Part shown: positions 24,240-37,000 of the stretch, piece by piece
Layout of the letters: each line of letters begins with the position of its first letter
Numbering within the stretch: the first letter of the stretch is position 1
NCBI GenBank assembly: GCA_004794655.1
Contig: SMMW01000614.1
Coordinates: 4,342,501-4,406,500, forward strand
Direction of reading: 5' to 3'
Length of the DNA: 64,000 bases
Source: Marisa cornuarietis
Lineage: Eukaryota > Mollusca > Gastropoda > Architaenioglossa > Ampullariidae
Position numbers and translations under genes: made by a program
The notes under the pieces: model-generated
Databases searched by the model: none
The model's input: the letters and a program-made list of their open reading frames with translations, nothing else
Told to the model about the DNA's origin: nothing

Positions 24240-24707
24240 TACAGACATCATCCAGTCGCTAGAGAAATCTTCTCTGTACCTAGAGAAAATGTCTCTGTAT
24301 GTAGAGAAAGCTTTCTCTAGCTACAGAATGGAATTGTATAGATAAAATGAATTTGCTAGCAACTTCTAAGTATATTATAAATGAAATAATTTGGTTTTAC
24401 CGAGTTTTTCTCTCTAGCTAGAGAATGCATTCTGTAGTTACAGAGCTCATTCTGTACGCACAGAACTCATTATATATTTACTTATGGCAGTGGCGTAGGA
24501 ACAGGGGGAGCAAGGGGGGCAGCCGCCCCCCAAAAAAAGATGCTGGGAAGGCAAGAATGTGAACGTTATTCATTGTCAGCATGGAGCTTGCCCCCCCCCC
24601 CCAAACCCGAGCATCTTCCTACGACTCCACTGTATTTTGTAGTTACAGAACTCATTCTGTAGTTACAAAATGCATTCTCTAGCTAGAGAGAGAGAGAGAG
24701 AAAAGTA
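24240..24707. repeat. Palindromic ~20-bp minisatellite split by a MITE
   Basis: Blocks of about 20 bases such as CTAGAGAAATCTTCTCTGTA, GTAGTTACAGAACTCATTCT and CTAGCTAGAGAATGCATTCT repeat on both sides of the MITE at 24488-24632. Individual units are near-palindromic (AGAGAAAGCTTTCTCT, AGAATGCATTCT). The two sides are also inverted relative to each other overall, ending in a (GA)n run near 24683-24700. Confidence 0.6.
24488..24632 (-). mobile_element. Short inverted-repeat element, CAGTGGCGTAGGAA ends (copy 2, inverted)
   Basis: A 145-bp unit whose reverse complement matches copy 1 at 23239-23388 through most of its length: GAGCATCTTCCTACG end, AACGTTATTCATTGTCAGC, GATGCTGGGAAGGCAAGAA and the GGGGGGCAGCCGCCCCCC hairpin. 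Copies 1 and 2 are about 1.1 kb apart in opposite orientation. Confidence 0.7.
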
Positions 24708-24724
24708 GAGAAAATTCCACTCTT

Positions 24725-24965
24725 GGCGCCCCATACCCATCGGGCCGCCGATTTTGTGTGCCTGCATGCAGGACAAAAAGACTGCTGCATGCTGCCCTTC
24801 ATATAATTGTTGCCTTCTTAATTGCGGCTTTTGAATAGTGCTGTGCGAATGAATGAAATGTGGATGTCTGTTTTGGTGCGTACAAATGTGTGTGTGTGTG
24901 TGCTTTTTTTTATCGAGCTGCCACCGAATTGCCCTCCGGGACAAATAATTATCCTATCTTGCATC
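24725..24965 (+). repeat. Rex1-like LINE 3'-end fragment
   Basis: CCCATCGGGCCGCCGATT, TGTGCCTGCATGCAGGAC and GAATTGCCCTCCGGGACAAA match, in the opposite orientation, the 3' end of the Rex1-like copy at 20555-20790. Only the 3' UTR is present. A (GAC)n(GAT)n microsatellite follows at 24973-25004. Confidence 0.65.
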
Positions 24966-25169
24966 ATTGCAGACGACGACGACGACGACGATGATGATGA
25001 TGATGTCCATTTGTAATGCGCAGGTATCCATTCAGAAGAATGCTCATTGCGCAGCAAAATCAAAAAATAAAGAAATAGAATAACAAAAAGTAAATAAAGA
25101 GATAAAACACCAGGAAAGAAAAAAATAAAGACAGATCGAAGTTGCTTTAATTGGTTGTTTAAGTCCGTC

Positions 25170-25330
25170 TTAAATAAACAGATGGGTCTTCAGTCTTTTT
25201 CGAAACGTGGTTGGTGAGGTGATGGTGGACAATGACGATGGCAGAGCATTCCACAGCTCAGGTTCCGCGTTTTTGAAGGCCCTGGCTCCAGTGCGCTTCT
25301 TGTTTGTGTCTTCCACTGCAGGGAGATATA
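25170..25330 (-). repeat. CR1/L2-like RT C-terminal fragment
   Basis: The minus strand encodes AEPELWNALPSSLSTITSP and then FRKRLKTHLFI and a stop, the standard C-terminus of CR1/L2 reverse transcriptases. It is a different lineage from the copy at 9053-12357. Confidence 0.5.
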
Positions 25331-25550
25331 GAAGTGTAACTGGGAGCCAGAGCGCAGACCACGTGACGGCTGGTAAGGAGGAACTACTCTTGCAAATAGT
25401 CAGGAGCAGTTTTAAACGCCAGATTAATAACTGCAGAACAACTGTTGTATGTTCAAAGGCCTTTGCATAATTAACGTTGTTCTGTGAATCTTCTTTAGTC
25501 TCTTCATATATGTTAGAAGAGCCCACAATGCACTTTTGTTGCAATATAAA

Positions 25551-25979
25551 ACAACAACATGTGGTCACAGGATTTTCGGCTACTGTGCAGCAAAACAATG
25601 GAACTCTCTCCCTTTCCATATCCGCCACCTTCCTACAACTGAATCCTTCAAATCTGCACTGAAAACGCACCTCTTCCTTGAGCATTACTCCTAACACAGT
25701 CCACACAATGCTCGTCCTTCTTACCCTCCCCCTTCTGCTCTTGCTACAATTGTCTACCCATCTTTCTCTGCAGAATCGCTATTTTCTATGTTTCTGTTAG
25801 TGTCTTTTTGTGTTTTCCATCTTTGTTTTCTGTTTGTCGTCAGTATTGTCGTTTATTCTTACGCCCTCGTGTTCTATCCATTTAGTCCATGTCTCTTCCT
25901 TGTTTTAAGCGCTAAGAGCATGCTCTCTATGAGTGTGAATATGCACTATAAAAATCTTCATTTATTATTATTATTATTT
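25551..25979 (+). mobile_element. 3'-end copy of the CR1/L2-like LINE
   Basis: It begins ACAACAACATGTGGTCACAG and runs through the last ~47 RT codons and the 3' UTR to GCACTATAAAAATCTTC plus (ATT)n. It is equivalent to 11936-12357 of the long copy, with scattered substitutions. Its 5' breakpoint is within a base or so of that of the copy at 41628. Confidence 0.85.
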
Positions 25980-26250
25980 ACATGACTGCAGCCAGAGCCA
26001 CAGTTTGATAAACCTCAGCAAGTGACGAAGTTTTCCAAGACTGCGCAAACGGCAGTACCTGGGAGGAGGACCGAGGTTTAATCCTACCAACATTTACATA
26101 AACTCCTTATGGCCATGTTTATGTTATCTTGCTATTTGTAACAGGGGTCGGTTCGTAAAGAAATCCACGGACAGGGTCATTCAGGGGAACTAAATCTACT
26201 CTACTTAATCTACATTTATCACCACAGACTTGTGTCTCTCTCTTGCTCAG

Positions 26251-26514
26251 CTGGGGCCAGTTGCACAACACATTTCTAATTTTAAACACTTTTAGCCCTC
26301 GAATCTATTTAGAAAATCAGTTTTAAAAGCACATCACAATTTTAGAATTTTTAAACTAAAACTGCTTTAAGTAAGATAAAGTTGTTTAAGTCTGACTTTC
26401 TATCCTGTCAGCACAGGTTTTTTTGTATGTTCTTGTGCAATGGATCTGAATAGCAGAGAAGAGATTTTGCTTCTTTAGAACAGTTATATAAACATGTTGT
26501 GCAACCAGCCCCAG
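26251..26514. mobile_element. Miniature inverted-repeat element upstream of XPO4
   Basis: The left end CTGGGGCCAGTTGCACAACA and the right end TGTTGTGCAACCAGCCCCAG are inverted copies with two or three mismatches over about 22 bases. The AT-rich interior contains runs of AATTTTAAA type and has no coding capacity. It ends 257 bases before the XPO4 start codon, so it may supply promoter or 5' UTR sequence. Confidence 0.65.
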
Positions 26515-26770
26515 GTTTCGAGCAGGGGAGATGACTCGTCTAGCCCTCAGCGAGAAAAGTGCCTTTTGTGACCGCAGATTCGTTAAAATACTTTGTTTAC
26601 ATTTTAAGTAAAGGATCCAATCACTTTCAAAACGTTAAGAATTTTTATAAAAATTTTATGTCTAAACAATATTATCTGTGCGTGTTTCCAGAATTTTATG
26701 ATTTTAAAATATCTACCAAACTGACGCGTTTTGGTCGACTTTGCAATCCCAAAGTTACAAAAACGCAAAC

Positions 26771-28797
26771 ATGGCGGACACGTGGATGCAAGAGTTAGAG
26801 CAAGCGTCCCGAATAGTTTTGGCACCTCCTAATATGGTGACATCTGAACAGAGACATGCTGCTGAAAATGTTATACTTGACTTTAGGAAAAAGAAAATGC
26901 CGTACAGTGTGTGTCGCTTCATACTAGAAAACAGTTCCGTGGATTATGTTCTTTTCCAAGCTGCTACGACAATCAAAGAGGCAGTTGTACGAGAGTGGTC
27001 ATTACTGAACGCACAGGACATTGAGTCCTTGCGGTCGTTCCTCGTCAGATTTGTTACACGAAAAGTTACTCTACAGAGTTACGTACGAGAACAGATACTT
27101 CAAACAGTGGCTGTCATTCTGAAATGTGGCACCCTGGACGAATCAGTTACAAGCTGTGATTGTCTCTTTCAAGATGTCACCGAACTGATAGGGAGTGGTA
27201 ATGTGACCATGCAGCTTGTTGCCTGCTCGATGTTGTCTGCTCTCCTGAATGAGTACTCCAGTTCCGTACGCACAAGCAGCGTGGGTTTCACGTGGGATTT
27301 TCATATCAAGTGTAAACAAACATTCGAGCAGAACAATCTCAAGCGTGTGTTTTCATTTTCATTGCAAGTTCTGGATGAAATTGAGACTGCGACCGATCCG
27401 CTGAGCCGAGAAGTAACAGCAGTCTTGAATCGAGTTCTCTCCATCGCAGAGCAAGTGTTGTCGTGGGAATTCACTCCTCGTTCCATACACCACAGGAATC
27501 ACTCATCATTCACAAGTAACGGTCAGAGTGTTTCACTTCGTCCGAGTGAGACATGGAGAGATGTCCTTCTCAGCGATGCCACCCTCCCGCTTTTTTTCAG
27601 AATTCACAAGAAGGTCCGATATAACACTGAGATGGCTCAGCATTCCCTGATTTGCCTGTCTCAGCTAGCCTCCTTAAATGGGCTTATTTTTTCTGATGAC
27701 AAAGCACGAGTACGATACTTGACAATGTTTGTTGATGGCTTTCTGAAACTATTGAGTGATATTGAGTTACATGCTTATGAAAAACTTGGCATAGCCCTAA
27801 CATTCAAGAACATGATGATGATGTTCCCACTAAGGTGTTTTGCTGCCCTTCCAGAAGCACTTCTGCAGACAGCTGTGAGTTATTTATCAGGGTTAACCTG
27901 TAACATGGGACACACTGCTGCTCAGGAGGAGGGCACACAGTCTGGAGAAACCCTTCACATGGAGGCATATGAGAAACTGCTGGACACCTGGTTGTCACTC
28001 ATAGCTGACACTGACCACCTCCCCCCTGCATTGTTGCAGCCTCATGCAATCCAAATTTTCAACTCTTACATGACATGCCATTTGGGTACCCCTTATGGCA
28101 ACCGTCCTAAGAATGTCCTAGATGAAGAAGATATTGTGGAGCTAGAAGAAGATGATAGGGAGAAGTTCACTGACCAGCTGTGCTGTGTGGGTGCCTTGGC
28201 TCGTGTGGTGCCAGCAGAAACACTGCCACTCATGGCTTCAGTTCTAGATGACCTTGTCAAACGATACCATGGACATTTGCATCAGATGCAACAGAAACGA
28301 GAAGCAAGAAAATCGGAATCTCCTGAGGACATGTCAACTTTGAACTCCTTACAGGAAGATCTGCACTGGACGCTTTTGGTAACTGCTCATATTCTCACAG
28401 GTGAGCAAAGATACCATACTGGTTTATAATTATGGTATAAGTACGCAGTTGTTAATGTTGTAAAAAGAAATAGTACATTGGTCAGTGTGATGCTCTTTTT
28501 TTGAGTTGCATTCCACAGGTTTTGTGCTGCCATCTGACGAAAATTAAGCTGTTAATAATTCCAGGCTGTGAGCTTCCCTGGATATATTCTATCACGTGCT
28601 GAAGGAAATAAAGAACTGTAGTGTATGATACAGAGCAAGGAAACTTTAAATGGAGGAAAATGATAATATTAGTATTATTTAAGTTTTTGTGAATTGTAAG
28701 TATTAATAATACAAAATGTATGTGTACCATTTAAAATCAGGCTTTTAAAAAACAATTTATTCTTTAATAAAATGAAAAACATTCCATACATTAATCC

Positions 28798-28851
<54 letters not shown>

Positions 28852-31079
28852 TCTATCTTTCTTATTCTTTTCCTTTGATCAAACACACTTCTGCATATGC
28901 TAGATTATCAGCAAAACCTTCAGATGAAAAAAAAGGAACAATTAAGCAATTTCATTAAATGCTGAAGACTCGCCTGCTTTTATAAATTTCTTCTTCAAGC
29001 AAGTGAAGAAATTTATAAAAGCAGGCGAGTATTCAGCATTTAATGAAATTTTGAGTAGATTAAGTGCAGATTATGTGGGAGTGAATTTCACTGTTTTGGG
29101 CAGCAGAGAGATATACTTGCTGAAATATATATAAAACACACATATATATATATATATCTCTCTCTTTGGGATTGATAGTATGCAGTAGTCAGAGATAAAG
29201 CAGAATTGCCAGAAAAGTGAGAAAACTACAGTCTCTTGTATTGCAAGTTGTTTTTCCAGCTTTAAGTTTGTCTTCACTTTGTGCAGAGGGCACTGATGGT
29301 GAGACACCACTGATTCCTGCTAGCGTGATGGAATATTCAATTGCACAGGCCAAATCAGTGGATCTGCAGCTCACCCTGCAGCTGCTTATGACCTCTGCCC
29401 AGCCATTTGGTGCTACATCAGACCATCAGGCTTCTGCTGACAAAGTCATCTGTCTGATTTCTAGCATCCTTCATCTTTGTGAAGTGGAAACACGGGCAAT
29501 GGATGCTAAGCTATCGTTTTGTCTCAGTCCCCAAGTTGCTGCCACGGCCATGTGGGCTCTGACGCGATGGGCTGCAGCATACTTGCTGCCCAATGAAAAC
29601 TATTATTCCCAGATGAGTGAGACATTCAGTGCCGCCTTTGGGCAGGACTCAGATAGTGGTCGTTGGATTGTAGACTTCCTCCTGCAGAAGATTGCCTTTA
29701 ATTTGCAAATCTGGAATGGTGAACCACAGGTCATGGCTGACTCACTGCAACTGTTTGTCACAATGGTTGACAACAAGACGCGTGCCCAGTTTGTGTCTGA
29801 GAGTCAACATATCATGAGGTTGGCACATCTGGCAGCTGATAAACGTGGTGCTGTGGGGCTACTGTCGTCATCATCACAGCGACTGTTAACAAAATCTCTG
29901 GTGCTTGCTGGCTCAGGAATGAAAGATGGCAGCCGTCAGGAGGAATTCTGGAAGTACGTGTTGCAGACAACTAGGGACTCTTTCTATCACATTGTCAATG
30001 CTGAGGGATTCACAACCCATGGTTTTTCCAGCATCAAAAAGGAAGAGCTGAGCCAGCTGTTAGAGAGCATGATTGGGATGGCTCAAGGCACTCGAGTAGA
30101 CATCTGTGAGCATATTTTTGCCTTCATGCATCCACTGCTAGTAGATGCAGTTAAACTGTTGGAAGTGTACCATAATTATGAAGAGATGGTTCTTCTCATT
30201 CTGGAGCTGTTTTCTGAAGTAGTGCAGCATCACCTGTGCTACCTTGGAGAGACCAGCTCCAAGAAGTTGTGCGATGTCAGCCTCTCAGTCATTCAGACTT
30301 ACTCCAAGTTCAATCTTGGCAGAAAATGCAGGGCCACCGAGGATGAGGAAGATGCTCGCTTCAGCAACATAAGCATTGTTATGGACCTGCTTATGAACTT
30401 GCTGGCCAAGGACTTCATTGACTTTGGGCCAGTGGATGAGGCAGGGATGCCTCAAAATGGAGGGCAGCTGGAGGCTGCTGAAGTGGTTCTGTATGGTCTA
30501 GAGATTGTTGTACCCCTCATGAGCTCTGAGCTCCTCAAGTTTCCCTCCCTCTGTCTACAGTACTTCAAACTCATCACTTTCCTAGCAGAAATCCATCCTG
30601 AAAAGTTCTGCCAGCTGCCTCCAGGGCTGTTTGAAAACATTGTTGCTTCCATCAAGCTAGGTCTTACATCATTCGGGCCAGACATCACCAAACTGTGCAT
30701 GGAGAGTCTGGGTTGCTTGGCAGCCTACGTTTTCCAGGAAGGGTCCTCAGCAGACCAAATGCAGCAGGTCCTAGCTCATTTTTTGGAGATGGTGTTTCAC
30801 CTTCTTCTGCTGGAGAGCTTTGACATGAGTCTGATGGACACCGCCAGCACAACCTTTTTCTGCCTTATCTGCTGCAACCAGGATGTCTATCGTCAGCTGG
30901 TCAACAAGCTTCTGGAGCAGGATCACCTCGCAACCTGTCAGCAGCAGCTGCTAGAGGCCTTCATGGGTCTGACTCCAGCTGGCCTTCCACTGGCCATCAC
31001 CCGTAACAGTAAGGTCATGTTCCGACAGAATTTTGATCATTTTCTGTCTAAAGTTCGTGGCTTTCTTTGTGTCAGGTAA
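26771..31079 (+). CDS. XPO4: Exportin-4, two coding exons
   Basis: Exon 1 is 26771-28400 and exon 2 is 29287-31079. The intron is GT-AG (ACAG/gtgagc ... gtgcag/AGG) in phase 1, giving 1140 aa against about 1151 in human. Alignment to XPO4 runs end to end: LFQAATTIKEAVVREWSLL, REQILQTVAVILKCGTLDES, MAQHSLICLSQLASLNG, GETPLIPASVMEYSI, AAEVVLYGLEIVVPLMSSEL and the terminal LCVR against human LCVK. XPO4 is a HEAT-repeat karyopherin of the importin-beta family. With RanGTP it exports hypusinated eIF5A and SMAD3 and imports some SOX proteins. The start ATG lies in AAACATGG; an upstream in-frame TTG is not a credible start. Having one intron is unusual, because vertebrate XPO4 has many. Frames are open throughout, so this is probably the functional gene rather than a decayed retrocopy. 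Confidence 0.95.
28800..28851. repeat. (CA)n microsatellite
   Basis: About 25 CA units in the XPO4 intron. Confidence 0.95.
28948..29050 (+). repeat. 46-bp-stem perfect hairpin in the XPO4 intron
   Basis: Arm 28948-28993 is the reverse complement of 29005-29050 with a single mismatch, separated by an 11-base loop (28994-29004). The stem includes ATTTCATTAAATGCTGAA and CTCGCCTGCTTTTATAAA. It is transcribed with XPO4. The stem is more perfect than usual animal pre-miRNAs, so a fold-back duplication is the simplest view. Confidence 0.75.
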
Positions 31080-34000
31080 TGATTTGGATCAGTAGCACCC
31101 CCTCCTCCCTCAAAAAAACAAAACAAAACAGAAGAAAACAAACAAAAACACTGCCTTACTTGCAAGTGTCAAAAACTCTTGTGACTTCTTGAAGAACTGA
31201 TGAGCACTTTTTCTTGAGGAGTTATTTGATCAAAATGTTTGTTTGACACCTGTGCTCCTTGCTTATGATGTATGAAGAAAAAACATCAGCAAGTGCTATA
31301 GAAAATGTCAAAGATACATTAATCCATATGTATGAACTTTTTTTTTTAAGTGAAGATAGGGATGGACAGAGAGCCAATGCCTGAATCATGCTAGAAGGTA
31401 CCTGTGTGTTTGATGTACCAGTGGAGATAGCATCAATGGCAGTGAACCAGTTTTTAACTCAAAGAAAGATCAATTGTTGGAATTTGTGGCAGGTGGAAGT
31501 GGGGTTGGGAGGATAGAAAGGGAGGCCATTGTACTGCAGTCCTGTGGCACAATGCACCTGAACCTTGCTTAATGTTGACAGCTGAAGATCAAGAAAGCTT
31601 TTGGACAAGTAGCAAGCATTGAGGGGCATATTTTAGGCATTTAAAAATGACTGAAGATAATTGGTGATTTTGGACAGAAAATGATAGCACAATATCAACA
31701 TGAGCAGAAGTATTGTATCTTTCAGGGTATAGTAGTTCAACCTTTTTTTATCACTTTCATTCCAAGCTGCTGTTGAGTTATTTTCATTTTTTTTAAAAGG
31801 CAAACACCAAAGATGATAATTTTATGCTGAATTTTAATGAAACAGTATTTTTGTATCACTGAAGGTCGTGTCTTTGAATTTGAAAGCTGCCTTGTCAAGT
31901 TTGTGGAGAAATTTTGAACTATAGTTCTCTTTTTGTTTGTTTGTTTTTTTTTTTGGTTTAAATGAAAGCATGCAGATTCAGTTGCAGTTTGTTTTAATGG
32001 AGTGTAACCACTGGAATTTTTTTTATCCTTCTCTGGCTGCTTGTGTCATCTTTTGTTTAGTCCTCACAGTACCATGGAGTCTTTTAAAATAGATTGATGA
32101 GTCAGCCACTTGCTGGACTCCAGCATCTCTGACTTGCTGGTTTCTGTGAGAGGAGAAAGCAGACAGTGGTGATGGATGTCAGGAATGGGATGTAGATGTC
32201 TCTCATTAACTCATTTGTCACCTTTGTGATATTGTTGCTGAATTGCTGCAGCACATTTTAAAATTCTCATGGCTTTTTTTTAAAATCTTGTTAACTTATG
32301 GTCTGTTTGTGCAGGAGGTGAACATAGATTGCAGGGACTGTAGACAGGGACACCTGTTACAAATGGCATGTTTGAATGTGTTTGCAATCAATAATTTGTC
32401 ATAGTTGTGTGTGAAGTGAAATAGGTCAACAGGGGTGTGCACAGGAATTTTCAATTTGCCATTCTTGTTTGTTTCCAACCCCAACCACTGTGTTCTGCCT
32501 AGAGTGCTTTGTTGCTGTTGTTGCCATGTTTCTGTCTGTCTGCATGTGAAGATGTGCAGGCAACTGCTGAGATGTGCTCACGACATAGGCCAACATAGGC
32601 TTGCCTTTTCAGTTACGGCAGCTTGATGCATATGCTACATTTTTGTGTGAGCTCTTCATAAGGAAAGGTGTAACTACATTCAAAACCAGGGTTTTTGTTT
32701 ATTATTAGGTGCTATGTGCCAGGACTGGCAGTATCTTAAACCGTGGTGCTGAAGGCTAAAAATAAATATTGTCAGTATGTCATAAAGACAAAATCGAGCC
32801 CTTTGTCATTTGTGGGCAGCTTGTCTGCAAACTTGTCACATTTTGCCACAGTTTGCTAGCCCCCCAGACTTGAGTTCAGAGATCAATAATAGCCTCCCGT
32901 GAGACTGTTCCACTGTGATTACTGATGGTGTCTGGCATTTATTTTTAATGAGACCTTCTACCTGTTTACTTGGATTGCTTCTTCCAAGTTGGCAAGCCCC
33001 ATCATTTGCTAGAGATTCTTGTTTGCTGTAAGAGCCGATCACTAAATCAAACTTTTAGAGCTCCATGTGGCCTGTGCACAGCAGGCAGGTGGTATGGGAA
33101 CTGGGGCATATCAAGTGATCAAGGCAGCTGTGATCTGTGCAAAATAACAGGCAAGTGCTCCAACTATTCTCACGTAATCTTTGATATTTTAAGCAGACAT
33201 GTTTTCTGGTTTTATGCCCTTTTTTTTTTTTTTTTAACTAGTTGGAATAGTACATTCGGTCTGCAAAATTCTTGGACGGAATTTGATGTTGATTCTTGTC
33301 ATAAAGCATGAGAAGAATAAAGGTTAAAATTCAAAACGTTTTACACATTCATGAACATTTTTGAGGAAAACTGAACATCAAAATAAACGCACACTTTGTG
33401 TGTGTGTGTGAGTTAAGGGTTATGTATGTTGCAACTATGTTTACAAATATAAAAGAAAATCACAAAACTGAATGTGAAAAAGTTGTGGTTTTTTTAATTG
33501 ATTGGTGATGTACTGCGGTTTGATCATGATCAGAGTAGATTGTAAGCTACACCCATTACTTGTGTTTGTTGATATAATACCGTGCCATTAAATATTTAAT
33601 AGGTAGCTCCCTTTATCATCATCTTAGCATGCTTAGCCATTAACTTCTATAAGAAAAGTAAGTGCTTCAAAACACTTATTTTTAGGAAAAAAGTCTTTCT
33701 TGCTTTTTAGGAGTAAATGATTTCAGTACACTAATACTGCCAGGATATAGCATATGGACTTATGGCCTCATTGGCATCAAATAGCACCTTTCCACTGTCT
33801 CCCCATCTAGTCACAGCAATATTCTTTTACCTACCATTCCACATCTGAATGTTCAATCCATTCCCTTTTATCCCCCCTTCCTTTTTTTGGTTTAATTTTA
33901 GGGCATGCATGTTTACACTTCCCAGTGTCTCACACATAAATTATTACATATTATTTACAGATTATTATTACAGATATAAATTATTATTATCTCTTGCACT

Positions 34001-37000
34001 ATCAAACTTTATCTCCCAGGAATGACCCAACCAGAGCCACTCTTGCCTGTGGGTAACAGCTAATATATGCATGGAGTGTCTACTGTTTTCAGCTAAAATC
34101 TTATTGCATTGGACAATTTTTAACCATGTTCGAGAAAAAAGGGTGGATTTTGAAACCTAATTATGTTTCTAGGCTACAAGCAAGGTGACAATTATTTGCT
34201 GTAAAATTGTAATCTGCATCGTGAGACATTGTGGCCCCCAACCCCTCACACAGCCAGTGGACTGTAAAAACGTATTTGATGAAGCAAAAGGCAGGTTTCT
34301 GTTTACACAATTTCATAGGAAAAGTTTCTGGGAATTTTGTTACAAAATTCATAAGAAAACAGACAAGAATTGGAACTGTCATGAATTCCACCAAAAAAAG
34401 AGTTACATGTAAAAAAAAATTGTAGATATGATTCACAAATTCAGGTACCACCATACCCAGGCATCTCACCTAATGCAATACCACTTATAATGCTCAGAGT
34501 TTGTACAAAATGCAGTCATCTTATGTACCGTAGAGTCGGGGAGCCTTCCGTATTTGTTGATGGCTGTTTTGGATAAATCCAAGTCTGTATCAGATAGTTT
34601 CACTGTCAAAATTTGTGATGCAGTCATTGGAGTGTGTTCACCAAGGGTTTTGTGATAATTACACTTTAGGTATGGTAGCTGTGTGAAGCTAATATTAGTA
34701 ATAATTCATTCAGCATGTCTGGCACTTTGGCATGTACACAAGGTTCGTCATCAGAATCCACCCACATTCTGTTCTTACAAGTTTTACCATATATTTGTTT
34801 TAAATGTGAACTGTTACACAATGTATAAGCAAACCCTGTATTTTTCTCACTATATTTTCTTGATTTCACATTCCTTTACTTCCACAGTCTAATGTTGTAT
34901 AATCTCAAATGTACATCTGTTAAGCAGCAAGATTGTCATATTGCAGCTAGTCATATTTCCATCATCTGGCTTCCAGTGCTGGTCAGGTGTAGTAGCATTA
35001 CTTGACTACCAGAATGCTGGCGAGGTGTCGTTAAAATTACGTAACTCCCTGCTGAGTGCTGTTCAAGTGTTGTTAGCATCACCTGCCTCCCACAATACTA
35101 GTCAAGAGGCTGTTGGTGTGAATGAATCCTTGTGCCCGGAAAACTCCTTTATCTTATTTTGTGAAGTCGTGTATTGTTACAGTTGACAAATGCTGAATGC
35201 AAAACTAGTTAAAATTTTTCGTCAATTGTGGAAATTTTTAAAGCTTTTTATCAGTAAGCTTTGTTTTGGCATTACTGTCTCATCAATACAATTGTTAGGG
35301 TTAGATTCCTGTCCTTGCGGTTCTTGCACACTCATCCTGGTGCATGCATAACCATCTTTGAGCACTGCTCCTGACATTTTTCCATTCAGTCTAGGTTAAG
35401 GCTGCCCCATGACTTTTTTCAGGTCATTAGGGAGTGAGGTGATAGAGACCTCACTTTTCTCAGGGCCAGCTTTATGTGAAGGTGGTACCCATCTCCTATC
35501 CCTACCTTACCTAAACCCTTTTAGTAGTCAGGTACTCATTCCTGCCAGCTGGATCACTGAGGGAAGTGAGCTGTGCTATGTGGGTGTTGAACTGGTGTGC
35601 CTCAATTTTCTACACCAGTGCTCTAATCACTCCCCCACCCCCACTGGACTACTCGCATTATGAGGGTTACTGCTTATTTGTCATCTAATCCCTCTTTTGC
35701 CCGTGTAGATTTTGCCCTACTTTCAGTAGATGGGAGAATTACCACCAACTTTCTTACTGTATTTGGTAAAACAGACTTGATTTGACAGCCAAGCCAGCCT
35801 CTACAAACTATCGCCATCTCTAATTGCCTCCCTTTTTCCAGGGGGGGGGGGACCTTACAGCACAGTCAGTATTGAAAGGTTATCTCTTTTTGTTGTGAAG
35901 CAGTCCTAGATACCATAATACAAACCTGTACAGAAAGACAAGGGCTGTGTTTTCAACAATTACAGATGATCAAAATTTGAGAATGTTAGGCAAGCTGTTT
36001 TATGTACAGATTGATAATTGGTCATAACACAATCATATGAATTTAGGTTTGATGACAAGAATGATTGTGGTGTGTCAGTAATAAAAACATATTTTTCTTT
36101 GGAGGGTGGTGGGGAAGAAATGAGGGGTTGTCTGGATGTACGAATTTGATGTAAAGATGAAATACATATTTTAAAAATGTTTTCCCATTTTGTATAAGAA
36201 TTCCTTACACATCAGTGGAATGACTTGGAACTTTATTTCCATCTTCTTGCATAACATCACACACCGTACTGAAATGACCATAAGCCTCCAACACCAAGAT
36301 CAGGCTCTGTTACTCTCGGTATCAATAAATGTCAAAACAAACTTTAGGAGAATGTTTGCAAAAATCCAGCACCTCACTTTTAAGAATATTAACATAGCAG
36401 TTAGAATGGCAGAAACTGTCCAAGGAGTTTGCTTGGTAATTTGCATAACAGATGAGGGAATGATGGTGGTGTTTTGGGCTATGATGTATGGTGATGTACT
36501 GTGATGTATGTACACCTGCACAGAATGACTACATCTGAACACATCCAATGAAGCTCAGATGTTAAAAATTATCATGCTTCCATAAGAGGACTCTCTAGAC
36601 TTTGCTATCTTTTGTAAAAGGGCCACTTTCTACCACATTTGGAAAACAAGAGAAGTAGCTGCAAATGGATACTTCTGACAAATTCAGGTGTGTACAAGAA
36701 CTGAACAAAGGGCGCCTACCCTCAGGTTACCAAGCAATTTACACCTATAGTTATGCACTGTTTGACAATGTGGCACTGCCAAGAAACAAGCAAAAACTAA
36801 TCTATTTGTGGCAAGAAAAACCATCAAAAATGACCTCATGAACAGAGGCCTATCACTCGAGGCAGCCCCCAGAACCAGATGTAAGTCCCTTGCTGTTGCC
36901 TCACGTGCCAGATGGCACAGGGAGGACCGATGATGATGATATGGCAAGAAAATGAATGAACTTTGTCCCTAAAATCCCTGCATTTAGCAGGTACCTGCCA

